DNA of 64,000 bases, from NCBI GenBank assembly GCA_963920635.1, contig OY987304.1, forward strand, positions 30,504,365 to 30,568,364, in the 5' to 3' direction. Shown one piece after another: positions 36,617-47,387 of the stretch. Each line of letters begins with the position of its first letter. Positions within the stretch are counted from its first letter, which is position 1. The notes beneath the pieces are model-generated. The model ran no database searches. It saw only the letters and a program-made list of their open reading frames with translations, and was not told where the DNA came from. Position numbers and translations under genes: made by a program. Origin of the DNA: Pseudeuparius sepicola. Its lineage: Eukaryota; Arthropoda; Insecta; Coleoptera; Anthribidae.

Positions 36617-37423
36617 TGTTCTTCTTAATGAAACTTTACATCCAGAATTCCTTTGCGCTATTTCAAACTGCAAAAGCATAATATAGAATATAGGAATTTT
36701 TTATGTGGTTTCGATATTTCGATAAATAACTGACGTTTTTTTCTTGTCAAATGTCAAATTTGACAGTTACCACGTGACGACGAGACCACTTTTGCGAACG
36801 TAATTTTTATCCTTGTACAAGCACAAACTGCTGGCAAAGTCAAATTTTAAATAGTTCTGCAAAAAATTCCCTTATTATACAGACCTTATTTTTTGTCACA
36901 TTGTATATTATCCAAAGGAGAAAAATGGTCATTATAACTTATATTATATAATCCTACATTGTCCTTCCCTCGCATTCATCTATAAAACGTTAAAATAACA
37001 CTCCTACCACCTACCACATAAATGTGTAACCTAAATAGGTACTTCCACACTAGAGTTCAAGAAATTTCCTAGTTGTGATAACTTATAGTGGTTGTTATAG
37101 AACTGCTACGCTGTCTGCCTTATTATTTTTTTTTCTGTACCTACCTACCTCTACCTATTCATAAATACAAAATCGCCTGTGCGGGTTCGCAGTATTTTTT
37201 TACACAATACTCTCATAATGAGCGCCCCTGGTAGAATTGCCTATGAGCCTTCCATTTTGAGAGAGGAGGGGCCACCGGCAGAGGGAATGGATTTATTGCA
37301 CTTCTTGACAGTTTTTGAGACTATAAAGTAGGGTTTTGGAATATTTTCTAATAGGTGACTCTGAGGCGAATCCGAATTCGGAGAACAAAGGATCTGCCAA
37401 TCTAGGTTACGTTATCTGTGCTA

Positions 37424-38679
37424 TTAGCAAAATAAAATTTAAGATCTTCATATTATCGTTCTCGTTCACAAGCTTGCTCGGCATTCGGCAATAAATAAAC
37501 TATAGTGAATAAAGCCTTTGTTTATGTAACATAAATATATAGCTATTAGATAATAATACAATATACTCGTATTAGGTATAGGTATTTATGATAGAAAACA
37601 TATCTTTCTAAAAAATACGGTACTGTTTTATAATCATTTTAACCGGACATAATAGTGTTCCAGGTGTCTACGCCACTGAGTACATTTAAGAAAACGTGGG
37701 CTTGCCGCATGCTGATGCAAGGCCGGGCAAAGCATTCCAAACCAACCGTTTCTTTCTGTGCCTTGCACCCATCCTCGTCTGCCTCGTCAAGTCTGACGAT
37801 TTGTTCAACCTGCTCTGATGATGTGCGTTTTCTTTATTCCTTTCGCAAAGCACCAGGCGTTGAATTTTCGCTTCTTCATTTAAATTTAATTGAGGGCGAA
37901 CACGCGAGTGTGTTAATGAAATCGTCAGAATGAAAAGATCTTCAAGCCGATTCGAAGTGCAAAATTGGTTAGTTTGTAATGGTTTTGGTGATTTACCCTA
38001 TGCGATTGGGTCATTTAGTTTACCAATAAAATAAACAGGTTTTATCGAGGATTTTATTACAGGTCCGGATTGTGAAATTACGTAAATGCAAAGAGATTTC
38101 AATGTTACAGTACACAACGAACCTTCATCAGATTTATAATTTTTTTGTGATTATATATCCAGATTTGACTCATTACTGCTTGTATAGCTTATGTATCCAA
38201 TAAGGAAGCTCCTTTGTTAAAAAAATAACCAACCATAATAATATAAATATATGCCTTTGCAAGCTATACATTTCTTTGGGAAATATCATGTGATTTTATC
38301 ACTTCGTTGCTTAGTAACCGCGCGGATCTGCTAAATATATACCTACAAACGCCAAAATTTGTATAATATGTTCTAAATTATGCAGCTAAACATTATATAT
38401 GTTGCGGTATTTTAGTATATTATTATAGACATACCTTATAAATGAATTTATGTAATAATTTATACATTGCTAAATTGTTTATATTAGACCTCTGTTTATA
38501 TGTATGTACTAAATTCAGATAAACCAGTATCAAAAAGTCGAAAAATCACGCGTGCCTTAGGACATCCAAGCTTCATGTTTGTTTACTAGGACGCCCAAAC
38601 TGAAGCTGTCACTTTCGCGATTGTTCAAACATCTGGAAACTCCTTCAAAATATAGATCGTTTTGGAGATATAAATAATA
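37424..38679. other. Intergenic stretch
   Basis: A GC-richer segment at 37,650-37,940 is open on the plus strand for 92 codons, but no domain or splice partner is recognised. The rest is AT-rich. Confidence 0.4.
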
Positions 38680-39415
38680 TACCGGGTGGACCCAGATCGA
38701 CTATACGATAGGTGTAAAAGACAAAAAATTTCCGAGTTAAAACTTGACCGTTGGGCGATCAGCGTTGCTTGATTAGAAACTAATTTGCACTATATTATTA
38801 TATTTTAAAAATCAAGCAGGCCTTGACAGGGGCAATTTATTCGTTTCCAGTTCAGGTAAAATACATTTTCCTTAAGAGATATCGAAACATTTTATTGGAA
38901 AAAGTTGTCGAGAATGAAAATTTAAATCCCCGTACCAAATTTTAAAACAATCGGCAGACTTTGATTTTTTTTAATTTCAACTTATTTTTTGGAAAAGATC
39001 AAAGTATGCCGATTGTTTTGAAATTTAGTACAAGGTCTTAATATTGCATTCTGAAAATTTTTTTCTGATAAAATTTTTCCAAAAATGTACCTACTTGATT
39101 TGCGCTAAAACCGCAATAATTGAAAAAATAAAAAAATCAAAATGTGCCGATTGTTTTATAATTTGGTGCGGTGATTTGGAATTGCATTCTGAACAATTTT
39201 TTTAATAAAATCTTTCGATATCTCTTGAGGAAAAGGTAGTATACCTGATGAACTGAAAATGAATAAATTACCCCTGTCAAGGCCTGCTTGATTTTTAAAA
39301 TATAAAAATACGGTGCAAATCACTTTCTAATCAAGCAAGGCTAATCCCCCAAAGCTCAAGTTTCAACTCGAAATTTGTTTGTCTTTTACTCCTGATGTTT
39401 CTATAGACAAAACAG
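38680..39415. mobile_element. Foldback element, about 0.74 kb
   Basis: The left end near TACCGGGTGGACCC opens an arm with GTAAAAGACAAA, AATCAAGCAGGCCTTGACAG and GGCAATTTATTC blocks, all repeated inverted up to about 39,415. The right terminus is degraded. Confidence 0.7.
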
Positions 39416-39683
39416 GGCTGTAGAAAAATGTATCGATAAAATTTCCGGCATACTTGTGATTTTACCTCCGATAAATAATAATACGCACTTCCAACATTTG
39501 TAATTTTTCCATACGAAAAAGATCGTTTTCTACTTACATATGCGGATTTGCTGTTTTATTTACAATCTGTAAGCTTTATAAGTATAGAGGCGACCTATTC
39601 ATTTTAAAACACATGGCAGTCTGACTAAAATCATATCAAAACGCATATACAGGGTCGCCCATCGAAAACGTACCGCAAGGCAT

Positions 39684-40082
39684 TACAGGGTGGGAAAGAA
39701 CTTTTTGGCAAAATCCAAAAACACGTCAAGTTGGTTTGTCAGGGGGACACAGCCATAATAAAACCTTCAACCCCCAAAGTAAAATTGAATCGATTTTTGC
39801 ATTTTTCCTCACACATTATTGTTGGAGTTTCAACGCTCCATATTTTCTAAAAGAGTGGATCGATTTTTAAAAACTAAGGAGCACTGTATAGGGAATGACA
39901 AGCCCCTTCTATAATGAGGTATCCCTTGACCCCCTTTTCCATTTGAAAAAAAAATTGTGGGATGACACCCCTACTTAGGGGGTTGAAGGTTTTACTATGC
40001 TTTTTGCGTCAAAATGTGTCCCCCTGACAAACAAACTTGACGTGTTTTTGGATTTTGCCGAAAAGTTCTTTCCCACCCTGTA
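39684..40082. mobile_element. Foldback element, 399 bp, TACAGGGTGGG ends
   Basis: TACAGGGTGGGAAAGAAC at the left and the inverse ending CACCCTGTA at the right. The 100-bp arms also share CCAAAAACACGTCAAG and GTCAGGGGGACAC. The loop has no ORF. Confidence 0.85.
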
Positions 40083-40760
40083 TATAGTTATCGAATAAAT
40101 GAATAGACTCACTTTTTTATATGAAGAACCTATAGTGACTCTCTGACCATACCTTAGAATCATTAGAATTGCGAATATAATATAAGTATACGCATCATAA
40201 TGCCCTTTAAAAGACGCAAACTGAGTAAAATCACGTCCAAAAATGTGTCACTAATTCCCGGTCTATGATCACAGCAAGAGTTCTTTATGGTTATAGAATT
40301 ATAGTGATTATGGAGATTATTAAGTATTGGCATTCCTATTTGTCATTAGGTCAATTCTTCAAAACGTCTAAGTGCAGATTATGCGTTTTGCCTAATACGT
40401 TCTCAACATCGAACGTGACTTTCTACACAAGTATGGCATTCCTTCACCTACATTTTCGCCTAATGTAAGCACATAGGTTACCTACACACAAAGAAATTCA
40501 TTACAGAATCGAGCACTTAATCCATACAAATAAGGAACCGAAATTCCAAGTCTGCAAGTACTCGTATTGCAGAAACCGAGACAGAAACATATTTCAATAA
40601 AATTAAATAATGAACAATGAATTTTCGTTTACTTGTAAAAAGTTTTATTATAACAATAATTTTTTGCATGTCATTGGTTCTTTCATTATTCGGACAAACT
40701 CGATCAAGTGGAACGCAGAGGAAGTTGTTCGTCTTATAAATTGCCTATTTCCTTCATAAG
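40083..40760. other. Unique flank of the provirus
   Basis: AT-rich; ends in TAAG (40,757-40,760), the left copy of the provirus target duplication. No gene recognised. Confidence 0.6.
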
Positions 40761-41159
40761 TGTAATGGGCAACAACACAAACTCGGTCACAAGTGAGGAG
40801 ATGACGTATATTGAGGTAACTGCACAATTATTTTTACAATACAAGTGACAGTATCAAAGTTACGTCGTAATACTAATATAACGACTGACTGACATGAACT
40901 ATTATTAATTAATGACCACCACTTTTGGGCTCTCGGCAGTATATATACGGTTTCTTATCTCATGTTTATGCTTAAGGTTTAATTACAGTGTTTATCTGGT
41001 TTTGGCGTAGGCCAAAACCCTTGGGTTGGAAGATGTTTGTACCTTGTTTACTATTTGATAATATAAATTCGTAATTTTGGCTTGGGAAAAATAAATAGTT
41101 TAATATTAATGTGTTTTCGAAGATGATTAGGGTAGTGACTCATAGTTGGGTACATTACA
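40761..41159 (-). repeat. 3-prime LTR of the provirus
   Basis: 399 bp, TGTAAT...ATTACA termini. It differs from the other LTR only at 40,838 (A here, T at 48,854). Contains a TATATATA box and a small hairpin (GGTTTTGG/CCAAAACC, 40,998-41,019). Confidence 0.95.
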
Positions 41160-41170
41160 CCTTCCCCCTT
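41160..41170 (-). promoter_or_regulatory. Polypurine tract
   Basis: On the minus strand AAGGGGGAAGG abuts the 3-prime LTR directly. It is the expected RNase H-resistant primer for plus-strand DNA synthesis. Confidence 0.85.
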
Positions 41171-41387
41171 AATGAATTCGAAGTCATTCGAATTTTTTTT
41201 TATAATACAAAATTTTAGAAAATAATGAGAACCATAGAAAAATTTGAACATATAAAATACATAAAGTCAAATTATAATAAGTTTAACCTATTCCTAAGAG
41301 ATAAATTGATACGATACAAAATATAGGGATTAATAGATAAAGTAAAATAGATACTTATAATATTGTATAAATAAAATATAACAGTTT

Positions 41388-43380
41388 TTAATTTTCATCC
41401 TTTAACTTTGCTATACGGGCACTTCTACGTAGAGAAGTGTTTTCGTTAGGTTTGGCCGAATCGATCACCTCTTCCAATTCGAGGTCAGGTTCTATAGATA
41501 CTTTGTTTTTTGAATTTTTACAAATATTTAAGGTTAGCATGTTTGTTATTCTGGGACATGAACCATGCTCAGAGATATTAGATTCTTTTGATGAAGAAAA
41601 TCTAGGTCTAATCCGCCTGTATATAGGTTTAACGCATTTAACGAATATTTTATAAAGTATGTAGAAGATCAAAATTTTCGCAATCGAGCAGATTATGAAA
41701 ATAAAATATGAATTGGAAAAATATGAAGAATAATCGTATTGGGTGTCGAGTTGATCCGCTAATTTTTTAATATCGTCTAGTTTTTTACTATTTAATTTTA
41801 AAGAATCTTTGTCTAAATTTATAGGTTGAAAGGGAGTAAGATGAAGGTCATGACTGCTTAAATTAGAAGTTTTCTTTCCTTCACAACAATTTTCCATCGG
41901 TATATCGAAGCTAGGGATAATGGCCTTGTAAGTGCTGCGGTAATTTGTATTGTCGGAGATAATAGTGGTAGAACTAGTGTATAATTTGCAGTTTTTATCA
42001 ATATTGAGTAATCCTACGTTAATCAGATTTAGTTCGGTAGGTGTGATAGATACACAACTAATAGTTACATAAGTTTCTTTAGGTAATACGTACAACCAGC
42101 TATTACTTTTTTCTAATTTATGCCAAATTTCGTAGTTAGCAGAAGTAGTTCTAATATCGCATTCTTTCGGTAGGATAGATTTTGAATGAAAGAGTAGTTT
42201 TGTTTCGCAGATGGGTCTGCTATATGTGGAATAAAGTGGTTCGTCAGAACGACAAATCAACTCATCATTTTCTATATTATAACAACTATCATGGTTTTTG
42301 AGAGTGATATATGTGTTTTTATCTTCAGAAATGGCTAGGTAATTAACGGATGGTAAAATTATGAATAGGTTGGAATTATTACCAATAACAGGTAGGGGAA
42401 TTAGGTTGTATAGGTTGTACTTTTCGATGTTGATCAATGGGTTAGATATGACATAGATTACGCGATTGTCTTTGAAATGTACCTTTAAAGTTATTTGTTT
42501 TATGATTTCAAAAGCGTTTTCTTTACTAAGTGGTTTTACATACGTTACTGTGGAAGGTAAGTAATCAAGAGTTTTCCTTAATTCTTCAATAAGTTGGTAA
42601 GGAGTCATAATAAATGGGTGTAGAATATTTTGTTTTGAGAGCAATATGGCGTTAGTTAATGTCGAATATTCAAACTGAATTTCGTAAAGTAAAAGTTCTA
42701 AAAGAGAGAATTGTTCGTCCGCTGTTTGTTTTAATTCTAATCTAAACTGGTGGTTTTTTAGGTTGTTGGTGAAGTTTGCCAATTTTTCAAAGTTTTCTGA
42801 AAAGGTTAATTTATTTTTATTAAAACTGGAAATGGTGTTATTAAAATTTAATATGGTGGATTTGACAACTTGTACCTGTTGTTTTAAAAGGTCAATTACA
42901 TGATTTTCGTTTTCTCTTACTTTGTTAATCATTGAGTCGTACCGTTCGGCGTCGTCTTCGTCCATCGTTCCGAAAGCGGTTTTGAAAAGTGATCCTACTA
43001 TATTTAAGAGTGCACGTTTAAAACGTTTATGTTCTTGGATAGAATAATCGTTACTAGTTAATTGTTTTAGGGTTTCCTTTTTGATGTGAACTGAAGAAAT
43101 AAGTTGTTCTAGCATCTTAATATCCTTGTCGCAAATTGATAATTGAGTTAGAGTTGGATGTTGACATAAAATTTTAGCTTTATCGAAAACATTTTTTAAA
43201 TATTCTAGCTTTTCGTTAAAAGAGTTTAGGTCGACATATGTTACAACTTTCCATGAATTCTCTATGAAATTTACAATACCTAGGTGTTCGTAGTAGATGC
43301 CCGATGAGTTTGTTAACTTGTGATTTTGGTACGGTTCTGCATTTGTAGGTTGTGGTTGAGCCAGGATCCATATTAGGATT
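41388..43380 (-). CDS. env: Envelope (F-like fusion protein), main exon
   Basis: The frame is open from the acceptor at 43,381 to TAA at 41,388, about 663 codons; the first internal ATG is only at 43,115. From the exon start a hydrophobic stretch (ILIWILA) is followed by GIYYEHLGIVNF and WKVVTYVDL, landmarks of the small subunit of F-like envelopes. A furin-type site RFKR ends at 43,014, followed directly by a fusion-peptide-like ALLNIVGSLFKTAFG. A transmembrane helix (YFIFIICSIAKILIFYILY) lies near 41,650-41,715, with a basic tail ending RRSARIAKLKDEN. The product would be the surface fusion glycoprotein. It overlaps the integrase end by 8 bases. It needs splicing to gain a start codon. The ORF is undamaged. 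Confidence 0.88.
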
Positions 43381-44398
43381 CTGCAACAAAAGCAGGTTTT
43401 AGTCTGTTTGCATGGACTTTGGTATTTTTTCCTTTTATGGATATTGTATAATTTACCGGTGAGTCTATTTTTATTACTTCGTAAGGACCTGTATAATTTT
43501 GAGTAAGTTTTTTGGATCTTCCTATTTTTGTTTGTTCATTAAGCAAGTAAACTTTGTCTCTTATGTTATAAGTGATATCAGATGTTTTCCTATCGTAATA
43601 TTTCTTGTTGATTTCTTTACTGTGGATTAAGTTATTTCTGGCTATTTCGTGTGATTTTTGGAGTTTTAAGGCTATTTCGTCTAGGTAATCTTCGTAAGTA
43701 TACTTGAATTCAGGTGTCTTAGTAATGCTAGTGGGTAATTGTGCTTTATAACCAAAAAGTAGTTCAAACGGAGTAAATTTTGTAGAAGTATGAACTGTCG
43801 TATTGTAGCTAAACATACTAAAATTAATCCAATCGTCCCAGTCGGTTTGTCTGTCATTTACGTAATGTTTTAAGTATTCAGCAAGTGTATGGTGACTTCT
43901 TTCTAAGGCACCGTTTGATTGAGGGTGATATGCTGTACAGTTAATTTGCTTGATTTTGAAAAATTTTGAAACTTGTTTTAAGAGTGTAGAAGTAAAGTCT
44001 TTTCCTTGGTCGGTAACTATAGATTGAGGGACTCCGAATATACAAATGAAATTTTCGACAAGAATTTTCGCGATTGTTTGGGACTCGTGATTAGGGACAG
44101 GAAAGGCTCTAGAGAATTTTGTTAAGTCGTCTTGTAACGTGAGTACGTATTTATTGCTGTTTTCAGTCAGTGGTAAGGGTCCTACTATATCAAGAAATAT
44201 TTTTTCAAAAGGTACGAGACTTGTTGTCGTTAATTCCATAGGTTGTCTAGTTTTATTTCTAACGAGTTTGTTACGTTGGCATGATTCACAATTTTTTATA
44301 AATAATTTTATGTCGTTTTTCATGTTTTGCCATTTATAATTTTGTTTTATTCTATTATGTCCTGTGAAATCCGCTATGTCCAGAAGAAGGATTTTCAT
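43373..44398 (-). CDS. pol: Integrase portion of Pol, downstream of the frame break
   Basis: Carries the second half of the zinc-binding HHCC domain (C-x2-C in CESCQRNK), then the catalytic core with D (FLDIVGPLP), D (TDQGKDF) and E (NGALERSHHTLAEY), and a GPYEVIKI motif of the C-terminal GPY/F domain, ending at TAA 43,373-43,375. The integrase inserts viral DNA into the host genome. Its frame differs from the upstream pol frame. The overlap at 44,355-44,398 indicates a small indel just after the histidine pair of the zinc finger, so the protein is split. The nominal start is an artefact of that break. Confidence 0.9.
   Translation of the reverse strand: MKILLLDIADFTGHNRIKQNYKWQNMKNDIKLFIKNCESCQRNKLVRNKTRQPMELTTTSLVPFEKIFLDIVGPLPLTENSNKYVLTLQDDLTKFSRAFPVPNHESQTIAKILVENFICIFGVPQSIVTDQGKDFTSTLLKQVSKFFKIKQINCTAYHPQSNGALERSHHTLAEYLKHYVNDRQTDWDDWINFSMFSYNTTVHTSTKFTPFELLFGYKAQLPTSITKTPEFKYTYEDYLDEIALKLQKSHEIARNNLIHSKEINKKYYDRKTSDITYNIRDKVYLLNEQTKIGRSKKLTQNYTGPYEVIKIDSPVNYTISIKGKNTKVHANRLKPAFVAES
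43381..43390 (-). promoter_or_regulatory. Splice acceptor for env
   Basis: Minus-strand TTTTGTTGCAG precedes base 43,380. The exon's first base completes a codon left with two bases by the exon at 48,553-48,581, keeping the env frame open. Confidence 0.7.
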
Positions 44399-47387
44399 GG
44401 TTTTCGATTAGAATATCTTTTATTTGACTAGGGTTTGGTTCAGTTAGTTTGTTATGGTGGATAGTGATATCAATATTGCTAGACTGAAAAATGAATCTTA
44501 TCATCATTCTTATCTTATTCCACTTCAATTTGTCATATGAATCGCCAATTACAGGTAAGCTAATTTTTGAAATGTTATTTTGAACAAGGTGTTCTTTGAC
44601 TTTAATTAAAATGTGATATATTTCTTCATAGGTGGTTGATTCCCAATAAGAAGTTTTGTAGAAAGTGAAAAAAATTTGTCTGTTGTTTATTTTGAAGCTT
44701 TTTATAGTGCCTATTTCATTAGGTTCCTTTTTGAGAATTTCAAAATGATTAAATTTTGAGTCAATATCTTTTAAAGTTTGGTTACTTGTTTCGGCATCGG
44801 TTGAAAGGAATACAACTAAGTCGTTATTACTAGATATTATACTTTCTCCAGTTTCGGTCGTATGAGAGTTTAAAATTATAGAGGTTTTTGTCTTTACTAA
44901 AAATTCTGCATAAGTGGGGTTTGGAGATTTGTTGTTAATGACTAAAATATTATTTGATTCTTCTATATTACTATTATCTGGTTCTGGGATTGTCCTACTT
45001 AAAGCGTCTGCTACGTAATTAGATTTACCTGGTTTATATTTTATCTCGTATTCGTATTCCTCTAGTTCTAAGCGCCAGCGTGATAATCTAGATAATGGGT
45101 TTTGATGATTGAAAAGCCATGTTAATGGTCTATGGTCTGTAAGAATTACGAACTTTCTTCCATACAGGTATGGTCTAAAGTGCCTAACGCTCCACACTAT
45201 TGCAAGGAGTTCGCGTTCTATTGTGGAATAGTTTTGTTCTGCTTTATTTAAAATCCTGCTTGCGTAAGCTATCGGTAGATCATTAGGTGGTTCGTTTTGA
45301 GAAAGGACTGATCCTATAGCGAAATTACTTGCATCTGTAGTTAAATAGAATGTTTTTGAAAAATCCGGATATTGTAATAGAGGTTCGGATAATAAGAAGT
45401 TTTTTAATTTTTCGAATGATGATTGTTGTAAACTTGTCCATTGAAATTCAACATGCTTTTTTAATAGTTTTGATAAAGGCTGTGCGAGGAAACTAAAGTT
45501 AGGTATAAACCGTCGATAATATCCGGCTAACCCTAGAAAAGATTTTATATCTTTAGGAGATTTGGGGATTGGATAGTTCGATATAGCGATGACTTTTTTG
45601 GGATCTGGTTTTACGCCATTTTCTGTAATAAGATGACCTAAATACATTATTTCGCGTCTGATGAATTCACATTTATCCGGTTGTATTTTGAGGTTGAAAT
45701 TTCTTAATCGTTGAAATATTTCGACTAATCTAACATTATGATTTTCCAAATTGTTTGCAAAAATGACAATGTCGTCTAAGTAAACAAAACATCTGATGTT
45801 CTGGATTCCCGCGAGTACATTATTCATTAGTCTTTGAAAAGTGGCTGGTGCATTACGCAGTCCAAACGGCATTCGAGTGAATTGATAGTGTCCAGTGGGA
45901 GTTGAAAAAGCAGTTTTTTCAGAATCTTGAGGTGACATGGGAATTTGGTGAAAGCCTGAAGTTAAGTCGATTGTTGAAAAGTATTTTGAATTACCTAATT
46001 GATCTAATATTTCGGAAATGTTTGGTAAAGGATAAGAGTCTGCGATAGTGATATCATTTAGTTTCCTATAGTCGATTACGATGCGCCATTTCTTTTTCCC
46101 GGAGGCATCTGCCTTTTTCGGTACGATCCACACAGGTGAGTTCCAAGGTGACATGGAAGGTTCTATAATACCCTCGTTGAGCATTTTTTTGATTTGGCTG
46201 TTTACTTCCTCCTTGTGAATTTCCGGATATCGATAGGGTTTGGTATTTATAGGATGGGTGGATTTTGTGACGATTTCGTGCATAACTGCCTTAGTATGTG
46301 AAAGAGTGTCTCCTTCTAAATAAAAGATATCATTGTATTCGTGACAAATTTTAATTAAAGATTGTTTTTCTTCAGAATTTAGGTGATCGGTTCTTAATAA
46401 TTCGGATATTTTATCTAATCTTTCTGATTTTGAGTTAGGATTGTCGTTATTGTTCGTTGAAGAATTTACGGTTTTGATAGAATTAGAAGTTTGTTCTGGT
46501 AAAGGTTCAAGAGTTATATCAATTTGACTAATTTTTACAGATTTTTCTGAAGCGTTTAAAATAGAAGTTAAGGCATAATTATTTTTTACTTTTACGATGC
46601 TTGGGCAAAGATACACGTCGTCTAGAAGGTGAAGGTCTGGACAAATTCCTTCTTGGATTTCAGGATTTAGGATTCTTATTTTTACAATAGTTTCGGTTCG
46701 AGGAGCTAGAATTACTTCGTTATTCGGTTCGCTTTCATAAATATCTGAGGTTTGATATGGAATTTCATTAGAATCAGAGTAATTTTGGTTTGAGTTAGTA
46801 CAAGAATTAGAAATTTGATCGAGACAAGATTTTGAATTTTGATTGAGACGAGAAGATATAGAAGATTTAGGCATCTCAATAGGAGTTTCGATATGGAATA
46901 AAGATATGGAATTATAGTTGAGATGTAGTAAATTCGTTTCGTAATCGATTTTGCATTTATACCCTTTTATAAAATCATTACCAATTAGTCCGTCGAGATT
47001 GATTGGAAAATTGTCTGGGACAACATGGAAACAGTGGTTTATAATTTGATTACCGAAAATTATGTCAAGAAATACGTAACAAATTGATTTAATAGGATTG
47101 GTATCGTTATGATCTATTCCTTTTAATATAATTTGATTATCTTCATAACATGGGACTTCGTCTTTTAAACATTTTAATTTAATTAAGGATACGTCCGCAC
47201 CCGTATCTAAAAGAAATGAATTTGAAGGATCTGACAATTGTTCGACTTCGAGAGATACATAAGTAGTTACATTATAATTTATTATTGATATGCGACCCTG
47301 ACCATTTGGGCGTTCCTCGGTTGGGTCGAAGGTGTCCGAGGCCCTTGGTCGTTTAAAGAACCCTTTTGTTGAAATTCGTGAGAAAGA
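44355..47387 (-). CDS. pol: Pol: protease, reverse transcriptase, RNase H, macrodomain and start of integrase
   Basis: Read in the -1 frame from gag; the frame is open from 47,387, and no ATG is needed because expression is by frameshift. Numbering from base 47,237: protease LLDTGA at 9-14; RT with YLDD at 486-489 and the FTRMPFGLRNAPATFQRLM block just before; RNase H with TTDAS near 633-637 and LTDHRPLTWLF; a KPGKSNYVADALSR tether; a macrodomain at about 800-927; then the first half of the integrase zinc finger (H...H) before TAA at 44,355. All core catalytic motifs are intact. The stop reflects a one-base-type frame break, as the integrase continues in another frame. Pol copies the RNA genome, trims RNA and processes the polyprotein. 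Confidence 0.92.
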   Translation of the reverse strand, partial: SFSRISTKGFFKRPRASDTFDPTEERPNGQGRISIINYNVTTYVSLEVEQLSDPSNSFLLDTGADVSLIKLKCLKDEVPCYEDNQIILKGIDHNDTNPIKSICYVFLDIIFGNQIINHCFHVVPDNFPINLDGLIGNDFIKGYKCKIDYETNLLHLNYNSISLFHIETPIEMPKSSISSRLNQNSKSCLDQISNSCTNSNQNYSDSNEIPYQTSDIYESEPNNEVILAPRTETIVKIRILNPEIQEGICPDLHLLDDVYLCPSIVKVKNNYALTSILNASEKSVKISQIDITLEPLPEQTSNSIKTVNSSTNNNDNPNSKSERLDKISELLRTDHLNSEEKQSLIKICHEYNDIFYLEGDTLSHTKAVMHEIVTKSTHPINTKPYRYPEIHKEEVNSQIKKMLNEGIIEPSMSPWNSPVWIVPKKADASGKKKWRIVIDYRKLNDITIADSYPLPNISEILDQLGNSKYFSTIDLTSGFHQIPMSPQDSEKTAFSTPTGHYQFTRMPFGLRNAPATFQRLMNNVLAGIQNIRCFVYLDDIVIFANNLENHNVRLVEIFQRLRNFNLKIQPDKCEFIRREIMYLGHLITENGVKPDPKKVIAISNYPIPKSPKDIKSFLGLAGYYRRFIPNFSFLAQPLSKLLKKHVEFQWTSLQQSSFEKLKNFLLSEPLLQYPDFSKTFYLTTDASNFAIGSVLSQNEPPNDLPIAYASRILNKAEQNYSTIERELLAIVWSVRHFRPYLYGRKFVILTDHRPLTWLFNHQNPLSRLSRWRLELEEYEYEIKYKPGKSNYVADALSRTIPEPDNSNIEESNNILVINNKSPNPTYAEFLVKTKTSIILNSHTTETGESIISSNNDLVVFLSTDAETSNQTLKDIDSKFNHFEILKKEPNEIGTIKSFKINNRQIFFTFYKTSYWESTTYEEIYHILIKVKEHLVQNNISKISLPVIGDSYDKLKWNKIRMMIRFIFQSSNIDITIHHNKLTEPNPSQIKDILIENHENPSSGHSGFHRT
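44457..44840 (-). other. TARG1/OARD1-like macrodomain within Pol
   Basis: The segment between RNase H and integrase (residues about 800-927 from base 47,237) reads DLVVFLSTDAE, IGTIKSFKINNRQIFF, FYKTSYWESTTYEEI, ISLPVIGDSYDKLKW, and ends NIDITIHH. This follows the strand-helix order of the small ADP-ribosyl-glutamate hydrolase TARG1/OARD1: I-G-E/T-V strand, K at the nucleophile position, TYE helix, S-x-P-x-I-G-x4-D-x-L-x-W loop, final I-x-I strand. K861 and D902 are 41 residues apart, as are catalytic Lys84 and Asp125 of human TARG1. The N-terminal glycine-rich ADP-ribose loop is not conserved, so activity is uncertain. Identification is by eye. Confidence 0.7.

Larger units (their letters stand above)
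35134..37422 (+). mobile_element. TIR element carrying a THAP-domain ORF
   Basis: 29-bp inverted termini (AGCACAGATAACGTAACC then TAGATTGGCAG, inverted at the right end) bound 2.29 kb and are flanked by ATT on both sides. A THAP-like zinc-finger exon lies 0.4 kb from the left end, and a foldback has inserted in the interior. THAP domains are common DNA-binding heads of transposases (P-element and related groups), so this may be a deleted DNA transposon. No catalytic domain is visible. Confidence 0.65.

Noticed and set aside
37655..37933. 92-codon GC-richer ORF
   Set aside because: Does not begin with ATG and has no recognisable domain or splice partner; kept only as a note in the intergenic entry.
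41437..41655. Plus-strand ORF opposite env
   Set aside because: Shadow of the env reading frame; no domain.
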